From contig CAJPVJ010000138.1 of assembly GCA_905397405.1 (NCBI GenBank), positions 1 to 33,217 of the forward strand: a DNA stretch of 33,217 nt, written 5' to 3'. This document shows positions 1 to 12,600 of the stretch, in pieces. How positions within the stretch are numbered: position 1 is the first letter of the stretch; each line of letters opens with the position of its first letter. The notes under the pieces were generated by a model that was not told the origin of the DNA, made no database searches, and was given only the letters and a program-made list of their open reading frames with translations. A program made the position numbers and the translations under genes. Source of the stretch: Oppiella nova. Taxonomy: Eukaryota; Arthropoda; Arachnida; Sarcoptiformes; Oppiidae.

Positions 1-2256
1 TATTTATAATTATAATGAAAAGCAAAACTACTTAACAGCGCGTCGCCAACATTGAGGTCAAAGTTGACAGAAAAGGCTATATTTTTGGCACCTTTTAGTT
101 TATTTTACATATAATTTTGGCACAATTAGCGCACATTTTTGTTATGTTTTCAACAATAATTATTCATTTAGTTATACAATAATAGTAGTAAAAAATGTAT
201 TTAAATTATACGTACAATTGAATTGAGAATTATATTATTATTAAAAATTAAAATATTTTTTCGACGAAATAATCTTTCGTTTAAAACAATTCTTAAGAAA
301 TTAAAATACAATCAAATATAAGATCATTTCAAACAATATATGAATGTTTTCTGAATAAAGGTATACAATAATAGTATGAGATTGTATTTATATAACAAAT
401 GACAATTTCAAAGATTGATACAAATATTATGAATTTAAAAAAACTAAATTATTTTCAAATCAAAAACCAAATTACAAATACAAATTCAGTTTTAACTTAA
501 GAGTTATATTCATTTCAATGTGTTTTAGTAAATTTGAATATTTCTTATGTCATATTTTATCATAATATTTAGAAAACTAATAACATTTGCGCCAAAATTG
601 TCATTTTTGGTACTAACTGTATATGAGTTTATCGGACAGTGTTTTACTAATTCTTATACTTATTCTGTATATTCAGAGAAATATTCAAATTTTCACAAAT
701 CAATTGTTTTTACAAATTTAGTACATAATGGCTAAAATAGGCTAAAATAATGCAAAAATTCAAATCATTTTTGTAGAGTATTTATTAGAAGTGAACGGAG
801 TATTCAACAAAAGAGATTCAAAAATCAATATTCATATCGTATTTGAAAAATAACTCTTTTCTCAATAATAATTATATCATTTATTTGGCAATAATTATTT
901 GAATAGAAAATAATAGAGTAAATGATGAATCAGATCACCAGTATTTGGCATTATATATATAATAATATATAAATGGCAATATATTATATAATATAATATA
1001 TATCAACAAATTGTACGCATTGTGTGCATTCGTTTCATTCATTCTTTGGCTTATATTATAATCAAAAGTAGATTCAAAGGAACTAATCATAAAAAGATTC
1101 ATTAAATATATTTTCTAATTTACATTATATTATAAAATGTGTTCATCTCTTAAATACAGTTTTTAGACGAACTTCAAAATTATTTCATATTTGACTGACT
1201 TATGCGTAAAATTGCAGATTTTCCCAGCGATAGGACATTCACTAAATATTTCGTTATTGAAAGTCAAACTCAAAATCAAATGAAACTATTTTTCAATTTT
1301 CAAGAAAAAGTTTGAGCTCTTCTCGATTAAAGCTATTTATATGAATATATAAATTGAATATTAATTTTATACTAAATAAAGAGCACCTCTTTGTTCGTTG
1401 CTATCAGTAATGACATGAATGAGAAAAAGCAGATCAACTCATCTATACATACATTGGGGACGACTAGTTGTTCACTCAATTAAGACAAACTGAAGCCCGC
1501 CTTACCTTTACTACAAATATCATAGACTATTGCAGAGATAATAGTAATACATAAGTATTAGTTATGTTTTAAATTCATGAATCGCTTTCCAGAGAAGTTT
1601 TCAAGAATTGACAAATATTTCCCAAACACTAGTTTATGTCACAATTTTGTCAAAAAACAACTTAAGAATTATTTGTGTCATAACTGTCCATATATTTAGA
1701 TTTCCCTGAAAAACAATTTGAGTTTTGATTTATAATCTCAACACTTATTATAGTGTTTTCTGATTTTTAACTCTTTTTGACCAGAATTTGTTCATTACTT
1801 TGGTTTTTGAATCAATTTTTGAAAACTAGTATATTTTTATTAATTTGATTGAATTGTTTCGTAATTTGAATTTGAGATCAAATTAACTTTAGGACAAGAA
1901 ATCTAAATAATAGCACCAGAGATATGACACAAATAATATAAAAAATATAGTTCAGAGCACTCTTAGCAAAGAAACTACTTCTAAATATTAAGAAATTTGT
2001 AAATCAATATGTTTTTGGTTTATATAAAGAAATATGAATAACTTTGTTGAGACTAGTGTCTAAAATGTAAGCAATAATAATATAATTATAATTTCGTATA
2101 TAATGATCGTCAAGAATGCACTTATCTTTGACTGCACTTGTCTTTGGATCAATGTTTGGCACAGTTTCACACCGTCTCTAACCATATCATAGGTGTTATG
2201 GTCTCTGAGGGACTACCGTTTTGTGCAACTCGTCATAACAATCGATAATCAATTTG
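1..2256. other. AT-rich DNA downstream of zfh1, no gene seen
   Basis: This is very AT-rich sequence with many short homopolymers and TA runs, densest near 950-1010. The only ORF of any size (547-735, plus strand) is low-complexity and resembles nothing known. The nearest canonical poly(A) hexamer on the minus strand past the duplication is at 1836-1841 (AATAAA as read on that strand). The zfh1 3' UTR could therefore extend to about 1.8 kb, which is inference. Confidence 0.6.
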
Positions 2257-2945
2257 TTTTTATATCAATAAATGGATTAATATTTGAATATATTTTATAT
2301 TATAGTTGAATGACTAGCAGTCCATAACTAATTTTCGAGAAATTGCTAACAGTTTTGTCTTACAATTAGATAAAACTTTGTTTCAGAGAACATATAATGA
2401 ATTCATTGAAAATAGAAATACTTATCGTTGATTTGAAACCTATGGTTTGCACTAAACTGTTATAACAATGAGTAATAACATCGAGATTTTGGCCATTATT
2501 TTATATTTATATGAATAGACAATAACTTGAGGATGAAATACTTAATGAAGTGATGAGTAATTGTTGCAGAGATTGGCATGAAATCAATGCAAACCAATTG
2601 AATGATGCATATAATGAATGGCTTTTGCAAAAGTTTGGTTGGCTTTAACTTATTGGACGTATTGTTTCCGATTTGACTTTCAAGTGAACAGTTGCCGATG
2701 TCTTCAACTCATTCTCTGTATGGCTTACAGTATGAATACCTATGATTCATATGTTGCGAATATGATCCGGAGTGCGAGAACCTCTTCAGACATTTCTTGC
2801 ATTGAAATGGCTATCAAAGAGAAATAGCAAAACTAATTAGTTCTGTTCATACCTTACAATTGCCAATCAGAGCACTATTAGGTCTCATTAGTGGCTATTA
2901 TTCAATAGATTGCATTCAATCACAACTAATGAATACCTTTTCTCC
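2257..2945. repeat. Tandem duplication, unit 1 (distal to the gene)
   Basis: This 689-bp unit matches 2947-3636 with about nine substitutions and one single-base indel (about 1.3%), counted by eye. Differences lie in the 3' UTR part, one coding position and three intron positions, two of them beside the splice acceptor. The unit contains the last nine bases of exon H, the whole last intron, terminal exon and 3' UTR. The junction with unit 2 is a single extra base at 2946, so the units are head to tail. Confidence 0.97.
2709..2810 (-). CDS. zfh1: Duplicate zfh1 terminal exon, distal copy (finger 9 and C-terminus)
   Basis: This is a second complete copy of the terminal coding exon. It encodes exactly the same 33 residues and stop as 3400-3501. 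The one difference in the coding bases is TCG versus TCA in SYSQH, which is synonymous. It keeps an acceptor (TTTGATAG in place of TTCATAG) and the phase. If exon H were spliced here instead (an 817-nt intron, 2811-3627), the protein would be unchanged but the 3' UTR would differ. It is therefore either an alternative last exon, part of the 3' UTR of the proximal form, or an assembly duplicate. No transcript evidence is available from sequence alone. Confidence 0.8.
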   Translation of the reverse strand, partial: PFQCKKCLKRFSHSGSYSQHMNHRYSYCKPYRE

Positions 2946-2946
2946 A

Positions 2947-3636
2947 TTTTTATATCAATAAATGGATTAATATTTGAATATATTTTATATTATAGTTGAA
3001 TGACTAGCAGTCCATAACTAATTTTCGAGAAATTGCTAACAGTTTTGTCTTACAATTAGATAAAACTTTGTTTTAGAGAACATATCATGAATTAATTGAA
3101 AATAGAAATACTTATCGTTGATTTGAAACCTATGGTTTGCACTAAACTGTTATAACAATGAGTAATAACATCGAGATTTTGGCCATTATTTTATATTTAT
3201 ATGAATAGACAATAACTTTAGGATGAAATACTTAATGAAGTGATGAGTAATTGTTGCAGAGATTGGCATGAAATCAATGCAAACCAATTGAACGATGCAT
3301 ATAATGAATGGCTTTTGCAAAAAGTTTGGTTGGCTTTAACTTATTGGACGTATTGTTTCCGATTTGACTTTCAAGTGAACAGTTGCCGATGTATTCAACT
3401 CATTCTCTGTATGGCTTACAGTATGAATACCTATGATTCATATGTTGTGAATATGATCCGGAGTGCGAGAACCTCTTCAGACATTTCTTGCATTGAAATG
3501 GCTATGAATGAGAAATAGCAAAACTAATTAGTTCTGTTCATACCTTACAATTGCCAATCAGAGCACTATTAGGTCTCATTAGTGGCTATTATTCAATAGA
3601 TTGCATTCAATCACAACTAATGAATACCTTTTCTCC
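2947..3636. repeat. Tandem duplication, unit 2 (in place in the gene)
   Basis: This 690-bp unit carries the terminal exon that follows exon H directly. Its right edge (3636) falls inside exon H, after the GGAGAAAAG end. Its left edge meets unit 1 at 2945/2947. No target-site duplication, terminal inverted repeat or poly(A) is seen at the edges, so simple tandem duplication, or misplacement of two haplotypes, explains it better than transposition. The four bases TTTT before TATATCAATA in both units could be microhomology. Confidence 0.97.
3400..3501 (-). CDS. zfh1: zfh1 exon I, proximal copy: zinc finger 9 and C-terminus
   Basis: This is the last coding exon (102 nt with TGA), joined in phase 0 after a TTCATAG acceptor across a 126-nt intron. 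It reads [20 protein letters not shown], then [13 protein letters not shown] and stop. Finger 9 with its MNHRYSYCK tail is diagnostic of ZEB/Zfh1; the Cys of SYC is its last ligand. The tail is very short: vertebrate ZEB1 has a long acidic C-terminus after this point. I saw no AATAAA on the minus strand between here and the distal copy, only weak variants such as TATAAA, so the transcript may run on through the duplicate. Confidence 0.95.
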   Translation of the reverse strand, partial: PFQCKKCLKRFSHSGSYSQHMNHRYSYCKPYRE

Positions 3637-6600
3637 GCTATGAAGTCGCTTGTGTTCAGTCAAGTGGTGTTTGTGCTTAAATGCTTTGCTGCAGACATCA
3701 CATTTGTGTGGCCTTTGACCTGTCCATCACACACACACATCCATTATCATACATGTACCAGTGTCAATTATGTCAATTACGCTATACATGATACATACCT
3801 GAGTGTTCGTACTTATGTCTGGCCAGAGAGCTCTGTTTGCTGAAAGTCTTATCGCACTGATCACAGGTAAAGAGTCCCATACCTTCCGCTTGTGAATTAG
3901 CATCTGGTGGTGGACTTTGATCGTCACAATTAATCACATTATCTGTCGGACCTTTCCATAACTTTGATGGCGGAGTAATCATGTGTTTATTTCTTGTAAG
4001 AGAACTGTTGGACAGGTAGTCGTCGTTTGGAAGATGACCATCACTTTGAGATTCAACGTCTTCACAGTCAGAGTTGCAGCGTTTCAATGGTTGTCGAGTC
4101 GTCTCTTTAGACTCGTCTGAATTGGTTGGCGAGCATCGGCTCATTCGATCAGTTGATTGCATAGCCGTTCCGTTAACTGAATTCATGTCCGACTCCTGTG
4201 AATGACATTTACGAGTAAGCATTGACCGAACAATGGATGTCTGTTCCAACTCTTGTAACTCCTTTTGTTGTTGAATGAGAGTCAGCGACACATTACTCGG
4301 TATCTCATCGTCAGAGATATCGTTAGTCTGACTTCTGCTCGACTTTTGGCTTAAATTCAACACTTCTATTGAATTGTATTTCTCATCAGATTCTGAATTA
4401 TTAGCAAATTCTTCATTTAATGGCTTACTTCTGATGGATAGGTCTAAGGGCTCTTCAGTGAGATTATTGGATCGATTGCTGAACGACTTATTCAAATTGG
4501 ACTTTAATGAAGGATTAATTGGTAGTTCATTAGAATTGAGATAATAAACAGTATTGTTGGGAATTCGTTGTCCATAATGTGTCAAACCATTGATGTCTGG
4601 AGCATAGGATGTAATGGTGGGGGAGAACGACATGTTTTCCGGTATATTAGAGGCCGGTTTGTAGTGAGGAATGGATATCGGCATCAATGGGTTGGACACG
4701 GAATGCGGTGTCGAATGGAGTGACGGCGAGAAAGAAGTCATAACTCTTGGATTGTTTGCATTGAATTCACTAGAAATATGATGCGATGGAATCGGTTTGC
4801 CGAGTCGTCTATCGCGAGCTCTGTATTGAAAAAATGAGGATAACATTAGTTAAACAACTGAATAACCATGAAATGCCTGTTCAAATCTCACCTCATATTC
4901 TGGAACCAGACCTGAACCACACGCGGGGCGTAATTGACTTCTTGAGCCAACCTAAGAATGTCGTGTTTCTTAGGTTTGGGATTCGCCTCGTATTGAGTTC
5001 TCAATATTTTCAGAGTTTGTTCCCCGAGAACAGAGCGAACCCTCACTTTCTTGCCGTCAGTTGTCATGACCTCCTCTTCCATGGAAGACGAGTCTCGTTG
5101 GGATTCGTCATCACTTTCCGCAGCACTTGAATTGACAGCATTTGAGATGTTATTACAATTAATATCTTTGTTGAACTCATTGCAAGATTTATCGCTTAGA
5201 GAGACACGACTTTTGCAGACATGGATCTCGTGTTGATATAAATCTATTTTGTTTTCAAAATATTCATTACAATAACGACATCTCATATACACGTGAGAAT
5301 TGGGTAACGATTTCTTCAGATCGTCGGGTGAGTCGATTGGTGTGATTTGTGGCAGAGGTAGTGATGACACAGAGAGTGATGTCAATGGCGACGGGTTTGA
5401 TGACCGAATCTCTCCATACGAGCCATTCATTGAATTCACGGATTCCGATCGGGTCCGAGTGTCGACCGTCGAGTCAACGATTTGCAGGATTTTCTTCACA
5501 GAATTCAAGTCATAGTTCTCTAAAAGGCTTTTGTCCGACACTTTCATTGAATCGCTTTTCTTATTATTATGACAATTCACTGAATACTTGTCTCGACTTA
5601 ACTCAAGCTCTTTAACCGATTTATTCATCTGTGATCTGAGGATAGCGTTGGCCACTTCCGGATAACTCGAGAGCGCAGTCGATAAGTAATGAGTCGGTAA
5701 ACCAACAGAAGCGGCGGCGGCTGAGAAGAGCACCGGATGGAGGGCCGGCATTCCCGACGAGTAATTGGTTGGCACGTAGTTGACAAACGATGCGCTCTCT
5801 GGGATACATCGGTTCAGATCTGAGTTGAGATATAAAGGCGCGAAGTGGTCGTTGGACTCGGCTTTCAATACTGAATGGTTTCGATTGGAAGAAATGTCAA
5901 AATCCTTTTTGTAGTTCGAGTTATTCGAGGATATCTTCAAATTGGTTTGAGTGTCAGAAATATTGGCCAACAGATCCAATTTGGTAAGACATGTCTGCGG
6001 TGGCACACCATTAGCGGTGCCACCATTTGTGTTCAAATGATTGTTTCTATTCCTTTGACCCCGAATTTGATCTACTTTTCTGACCTTTAAATGGAAAATA
6101 GTATCCAAATTAAATACAAAACACGGATACGAGTGGACAGTTAGGTAGGAAAGTAGCGTACTTTCAAGTTGACGACGAGGCACTTCTTGCTTGTCATGTG
6201 AGAGGAATAGGATCCCGAGTGTGAGAAGCGTTTGGCACAATTAGGACACGCGAACGGTTTCTCCCCGCTGTGTATTCGGATGTGTTCTTTGAGGTGATGC
6301 TAGATATGAGACAATGATAGAGGGGTTAGTAGTTGAGCTGAGATGCGGCACTAGTACCCATACCTTAAACTTGAAGGCTTTGAAACATTCGGGACACTTG
6401 AACTTCCGGAGCACTTGACTCTCGTCATGGCTGAGCATATGGCGCTGTAGACGGTATACGTTGGCAAAGCTTTTATTGCACAGAAGGCAATACTGGCAGA
6501 GATGATAGAGACAGAAGGAGATGCAGAGGCATACATGCAGACAGTGAGACAGTGAGACACCACACACTAGGCTCTTACGGGCAGAGATAGACTGACAACC

Positions 6601-9600
6601 ACTCACACCTAATTGCATGCAATCATCGTAGGCATGGGGTAGACCCTCTCCTATCTTATACTTTCGGTTTACTTTCATAAGAACTTATACTGTATTCTAC
6701 TTAAAATCATCTCATTTACTAGAATTTAACATATTTTTATTATAAGTGTGTTTAATATAAGTTAAATTCTTTAAACAACTGAATCTAAGGTTAGAATGCA
6801 TTGAATGGTGAGAAGAGGTTAGTAATAGTGATTGTGTTAAGGCTTAAGGAATAGTGAAGTCAAATAAGGAACTACAGCTCACCTGTCCCTGTGATGAGTG
6901 GATTAACTCGTGTTTCTCCAACTGATCTCTTTGTGCAAACGATGCCTTACATTGAGAGCAAACAAAGGTCCTATCGTTATGTGTGGGGCCGACCAATGCA
7001 TCGGAGGAATGGGAGGCGGATGGAGAGGATGCCATATTGGACTTGGAAGAGGGGACTACGACTGCATGAATGCTGCTGATGTGCTCCTGAAGGGAAAGGG
7101 ATGACCGCTGGCCGCGGAATATCCTCCCGCAGTGCGGACACCGGGCGTGAAGGACATTGAGTGGAGCTGTGGTTTCGTCTGTAATATGAATGCAAACAAA
7201 AACTATTAGTCTTTGTTTTGGTTAAGATGTGATGAGAAATATGAGTGTGCAGTGCGTGGAGGACTGAGAGGTCAGGCATCTCAATGAGTCTGACAGACAG
7301 CCAATCGAAATGAAATGTATGGCAAAAGGAGAGAGAATTATATGGGTCTGAGAAATGCAATTCTGTCTCTATCTCTATATCTTATATGAATTGCAATTGC
7401 AATCGATTCTGTAGTAATTCTGTAGTATTCTGTAGTATACAACAAATTGCCGCACTTGTCTCTGAGGCCCCGGCGCCGTTATCTATCATCCAAGTTGTCA
7501 ATGCAAAGGGACAGGGATGCGGTTGTGAAGCATCTCAAGAGAATAACGTATGATTAAAAAAGAAATGCCAAAAGATTTCTTTATAACACACATAAAACTG
7601 ATACACAACTCAAACCAAACCTAACTGTCATTTGAGTACAACTTAACTAATCATAACTAAAACAAAACTAATTATTTAAATTCTCATCTAATATTTACAA
7701 TAAATGTTTGCTTTCATATGAAAGAGATTTTTATTGAAAAGAATAAATGTATCCGAAAAATAAAATTCAAATATCATATAAATTCTTGTATATATTGATA
7801 AAAAATAAATAAATAAAACAATTCATCAAATGTCAAACTCATAGACTTAAACCAAATATATTGAAAATGTTGTAATTCTTTGTATAAATCGAGATTCAAC
7901 TCAAAAACAAATCCAAAAATATTTCTAATATAAGAATCGCATCAAACATTAAAGTATATGATATGATGTGTATTTTGTCATCAATTTTTAAATATTCTTT
8001 CACAATAATTGTACTTAAAATAAATTACTTGTACAAATAAACCATTAAGTATCATAAAATGATTTCATTATTTACACCAAACTAGACATTAAAATTAGAA
8101 TTCTTGATCGTTCATAGTAAATATAATTTAATACATTTTCTAAATACCATCTCTATATTTTCCTAATAAATATTTGAGATTGTTTCCAATTCATCATTTA
8201 ATTCAAATTCAAATAAAAATATTGTTTATGGGAAGCATCAAGGACTCTTCAATAAGTTATTGCAAATTATTTTTTAAACTTATAAAAATGCTTGAGTTTT
8301 ACTTTACTGTAAAAACACTCACAAGTCAGTAATAATATAATCAATGAATACTTGAAATAATTATTTGATACAATGTCACAATGACAATTAAATAATTTAT
8401 TTCCAGGATGATTTAAAAATTTATTTTAATAATCGCTGTATTCTAATAAATTACAGAATTTAAACTTAAAATTCAGTAGGTGTGTTAAATTAAACCATTA
8501 TCCTCATCTACTTGTCACCCAAAAATTATATTAAAATACCTTGGTAAAAATTGTGCATAATAAAAACTTCTTTAAACAGTTTGTTTAATACATTATTTAA
8601 GACATAATACATAAAAGAAATCTTATTATAAAATATTATATGGTAAATGATATTTCTAAAATTATTTATTCATAGGCACACCTTTTGTTAAAAATAATTT
8701 TAAACAAATTTCAACATTATTAAATTGAATGAGTGTTATTAATATTTATCAACCATTAAATTGCAGGATTAACTTAAATTGAATTTTGATTGAACATTTT
8801 AATATATTTCATTAAAGTTGAGTATAAAATAAAAATTTTAAACCAATAAATATATAGCACCAACATTTTATTTAGGAAAGTTGGATTTGTTACAAATGTT
8901 ATTTCGTGCACTTTATATTTGTTATCAGTAATAAATACTAATATAAGAGTAAAGTGACCCTCACTTTGGTTTCAAAATGAAACTAAATCAAGATTTATTT
9001 AAATTCTTATACGAAAAACATTTTAGACATCAAATTAAAGGATATGAGACTCGCTATCAGAAGCCAACACACCCTCAAAGACCACAGTTAGTGACCAAAT
9101 GGGTTAAAGATATTTAAAGACAAATCGTTATTATTTATAAGCAGTGGTGAGAAATCGTGGAAAACGATTTGAAATATAAATATATTTATTTCTTAAGTCA
9201 TAAAATATTAAATCACTTTGAAAACTCAAAAATATAGTCGTTTAATAAAAAGGCAGCCAAATAGCCATACAGTATGAGTGAACACACAATAAACTATAAA
9301 TAATTAAAATGTGCCTTAAAAACAATACAATTTAATTGAAATTCATTTATAAGTTATTAATATAAAAAATAAATTTCACATTTAATCAATGGATCAGAAG
9401 TTATTCAGCATTTTGGGTAAACATTTCATGTATGACTGGATTATAATTTAAATAAAAGCAAAACCAACGGAAGAGCGAAGGAAAAGATGGGATTAATTTG
9501 ATGTGAAGTCCTCGTGAGAGCGTTGGTCACCAATGTATGAGTACGTGATTGGCTTAGTCTTTCCAACAGCTCTGGCACCGACATCACAGCACTCACTCAA

Positions 9601-9650
9601 ACAAATGTTATTCAATATAAAAGTAACTTTTCATATAAACTACAAAAAAN

Positions 9651-9686
<36 letters not shown>

Positions 9687-12600
9687 ATACAGTGATATAC
9701 TTATATACAGTACTAGTGAGCAAATCAATTCTCAAAACAAACCTTTTGCTCATATTTTAAGAAACATTTCTCTATTGTTTCACTTTTAATTCAATGGTTG
9801 CGTAAAATCACATCTCAACTCATCTAACGCTCAATATATTGATATAATATATAATATTAAACCGAAAAATAGCGCAATGCATGTAGAGAACAATACACGG
9901 TATATAACTTACAATATATATATTAAGTCTATATTATATAAAACTTATAACATATACAGTATAACAAGAACAGTTCACTAAATGGGTCGATAAAATATAG
10001 CCGTTTAATGCACCCGTATTTTCCACCTTAAGAGCACAGCTGCTACTTATTGTCAATAGAATAACAGTGCGTACAGTGCTTACAGTGCTGTGTACGGCAC
10101 TGTAGCAGCACTTACACCTTGCACTGTGCGGCTCAGGGCTACCATATCTATCTAAATACATACTGTGCTGTATATTCCTTACATAAGGCAGCACGCGGAG
10201 CATAGCCTTACATCACCTTTGCTGAGATGAGATGCATATAAAGCAATAAAGCAAAGCATAACTCCTATCATAAAGATATCACATTTCATGCAATTTATAC
10301 CATTCTCTACCTTTCGATCGTAAAGTTGAGCTCTGTTTCCATGAAAGCCTTTCCAACACTGAGGACAGGCATCTCATAGAGAGAGTCTATATTATTGAAG
10401 CCATCAATCAAAGCCCATTGACCGCTCATAAAGTTATATATATTTATAAATTATATCATATATTGCAGTCATGTTTTGCAAAAGAAATTTATATTCAACT
10501 GAAAAGACAATCTTATTAATAGAGTATAATAGCTATAAATTAATCGTTCATTTCATTCAAACATAACAATCGTATGCAATATATAGCACTGTATTATCAC
10601 ATATTAGGTATTGTATTTAATACAAAGACAATAAAAATTTGTTGGCTTTTGTTAAGTCCGTCAAAGTATGATGGAAATGGATTATGACTTAAATTCTTGA
10701 TATATTCAAAGCATGAGCATAATATTCTGAATAAATTAAATTTTTGAAATATTTTTTCTACTAATAAATACATTAATAGCCGACAAATATATAAAATTCA
10801 TGTTTTATTATAAAACAGTGAATATTTTGTGTATAATTTATAATAGGAATGAAGAGTTGACTGCATTTATTGGTTTGGATGTATAGTAAATGCGATACAC
10901 ATTAGTGATGTACAGTACATAAGAGGGACTGTAGTGTAGGACTGAATGATTTGTTCGCATTCATAGAATTAGCATCGATTCAAATAGAAAAAGTTGGAGG
11001 AAATCATAAATTTTGTGTCTTTTTTGTAGTTTATATGAAAAGTTACTTTTATATTGAATAACATTTGTTTGAGTGAGTGCTGTGATGTCGGTGCCAGTGC
11101 TGAGGCAGTAGTGACTTTGTTCCCAAACTTCTAAATAGATGTGCACAGAGTTAGCACTATATATGTATATATATTGATGAGAGTAATCATAAATGTATGC
11201 AACGTTTACTCTACTGTACTCTACAAAGATGTAGTGTTGAGGCATTGCTTTCACGATTGAGGGAACCCTACATTCCCTACATTTGACAGTTTTCACAATA
11301 ACTACAATAACTGTTATAACTATTATATGATGAAAGAGTCAAAGAGATATACATTCGCTTCAGTTCTGCTCATTCACTGCCTGTCCTGTCGTAGAGTTAG
11401 AGACAGACATAAACTTTGCAATAATCACTACTAAAATAATACGACAATAGGGGGATGGGGTGTGTGAATGGGGGTCAGGAGCCCGCAAATGCATTCACTG
11501 ATTGCGGTGAAGCTCCTCAACCAAACCATAGAAATGGTGTGCTTTTGGAGAAATACTTTTATAGCAAACCTTATATTCTATTCGTTGGTATTGAAGGAAA
11601 AGGCAAACAAAATATCGATAGAAAATAGAAAATAGAAAATATTGAGCCGTATATTAATTAGAAAAGGCGGAGACATGTGTTACTGACAGACACTACATAC
11701 ATACTATACATACTGTGCAAAAGTCACTTCAACTCTACTATTGTCTTAGAGTAGAGAATACAATAGACTATATCCGTGAGTACTATTAGTGATCAGTTGC
11801 CATAGTTGTCTCCCTATGGCTCTCCTGTTTGTGGACCTATTTGTATGAATAATGACCATTTGATATGAGCTAAAGGGAGGGAATCTCATTGTCAACGGCA
11901 GGTGCAGCGACTTAGATGTGGTAACTGACAGTCCTGTAAGTATAGCATTCAGGGTATCGCAAGCAACGTGTGCCGCACTGGTAGGCACTGGCAATTACCT
12001 GCATCACTGCATTGCCATCACTGCGCTCACCAATGCATTCAATTTCACTGCAAACACTATCCAATAAATTAGACTCTCATTGATCATTGAGTCCACTATT
12101 GTTTTACATCACTAGTAATTGTAGAGTACCTGCATTTGAATGCTGCACAAGTAGTGCACATGTGAACCAGTAGTCGAGTAAACTAGCAGTTTGTTTGAGG
12201 TTTGAGCTAAAGTAGCAGTTTATGCCTAACTTTGCTTTAATATACGGTATATAAACCTCATCGTTCGGAAACGTAAATCAATTGTAACCGGAGAACACAT
12301 GTGGGCTATTATGAGATATGAGTGCTCACACAATGTGCCAAACAGTTGTGTGCCATTACTCTCCACTCGCATCTCATAGAGATGTCACACAATCCAAGTG
12401 CTGCCAGGGATGGAGGGATGGAGGCCAACACTATTTAGATGGTGTGTCACCTGAAACGGAAATAACACAACACAACCTAATCATCTCATCAGCCATACAC
12501 TCTATACTCATAACCAGGTCATCATTCCCAACAAACACAGCACACAATACTATATTTATCAAAGTTTATCACAATTTCATATAATTTATATTTAATTCGT

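Noticed and set aside
1-3399. miR-8/miR-200 target sites in the zfh1 3' region, expected from the known regulation of zfh1 and ZEB1/2
   Set aside because: I looked for the seed-site complement AATACTG on the plus strand from 1 to 3399 by eye and found none. A computed search of the true 3' UTR would settle it.
2618-3518. Two similar plus-strand ORFs (MAFAKVWLALTYW... and its longer twin)
   Set aside because: They are antisense shadows of the duplicated terminal exon and its 3' UTR; the minus-strand frame encodes finger 9 of zfh1.
3601-3843. Plus-strand [19 protein letters not shown]...
   Set aside because: It is antisense to exon H and its flanking introns, with no family resemblance.
5621-5809. 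Minus-strand ORF with Arg- and Ser-rich sequence inside exon F
   Set aside because: Alternative frame of exon F; the long frame carries finger 6 and the homeodomain and is in phase with neighbours.
6977-7360. 127-codon minus-strand ORF overlapping exon C
   Set aside because: It is a different frame from the one encoding fingers 1 and 2 and runs into the intron; a shadow ORF.
9572-11097. Inverted repeat as a MITE or other DNA transposon
   Set aside because: No target-site duplication or transposon ends were seen, and one arm stops exactly at an N; an assembly artefact fits better.
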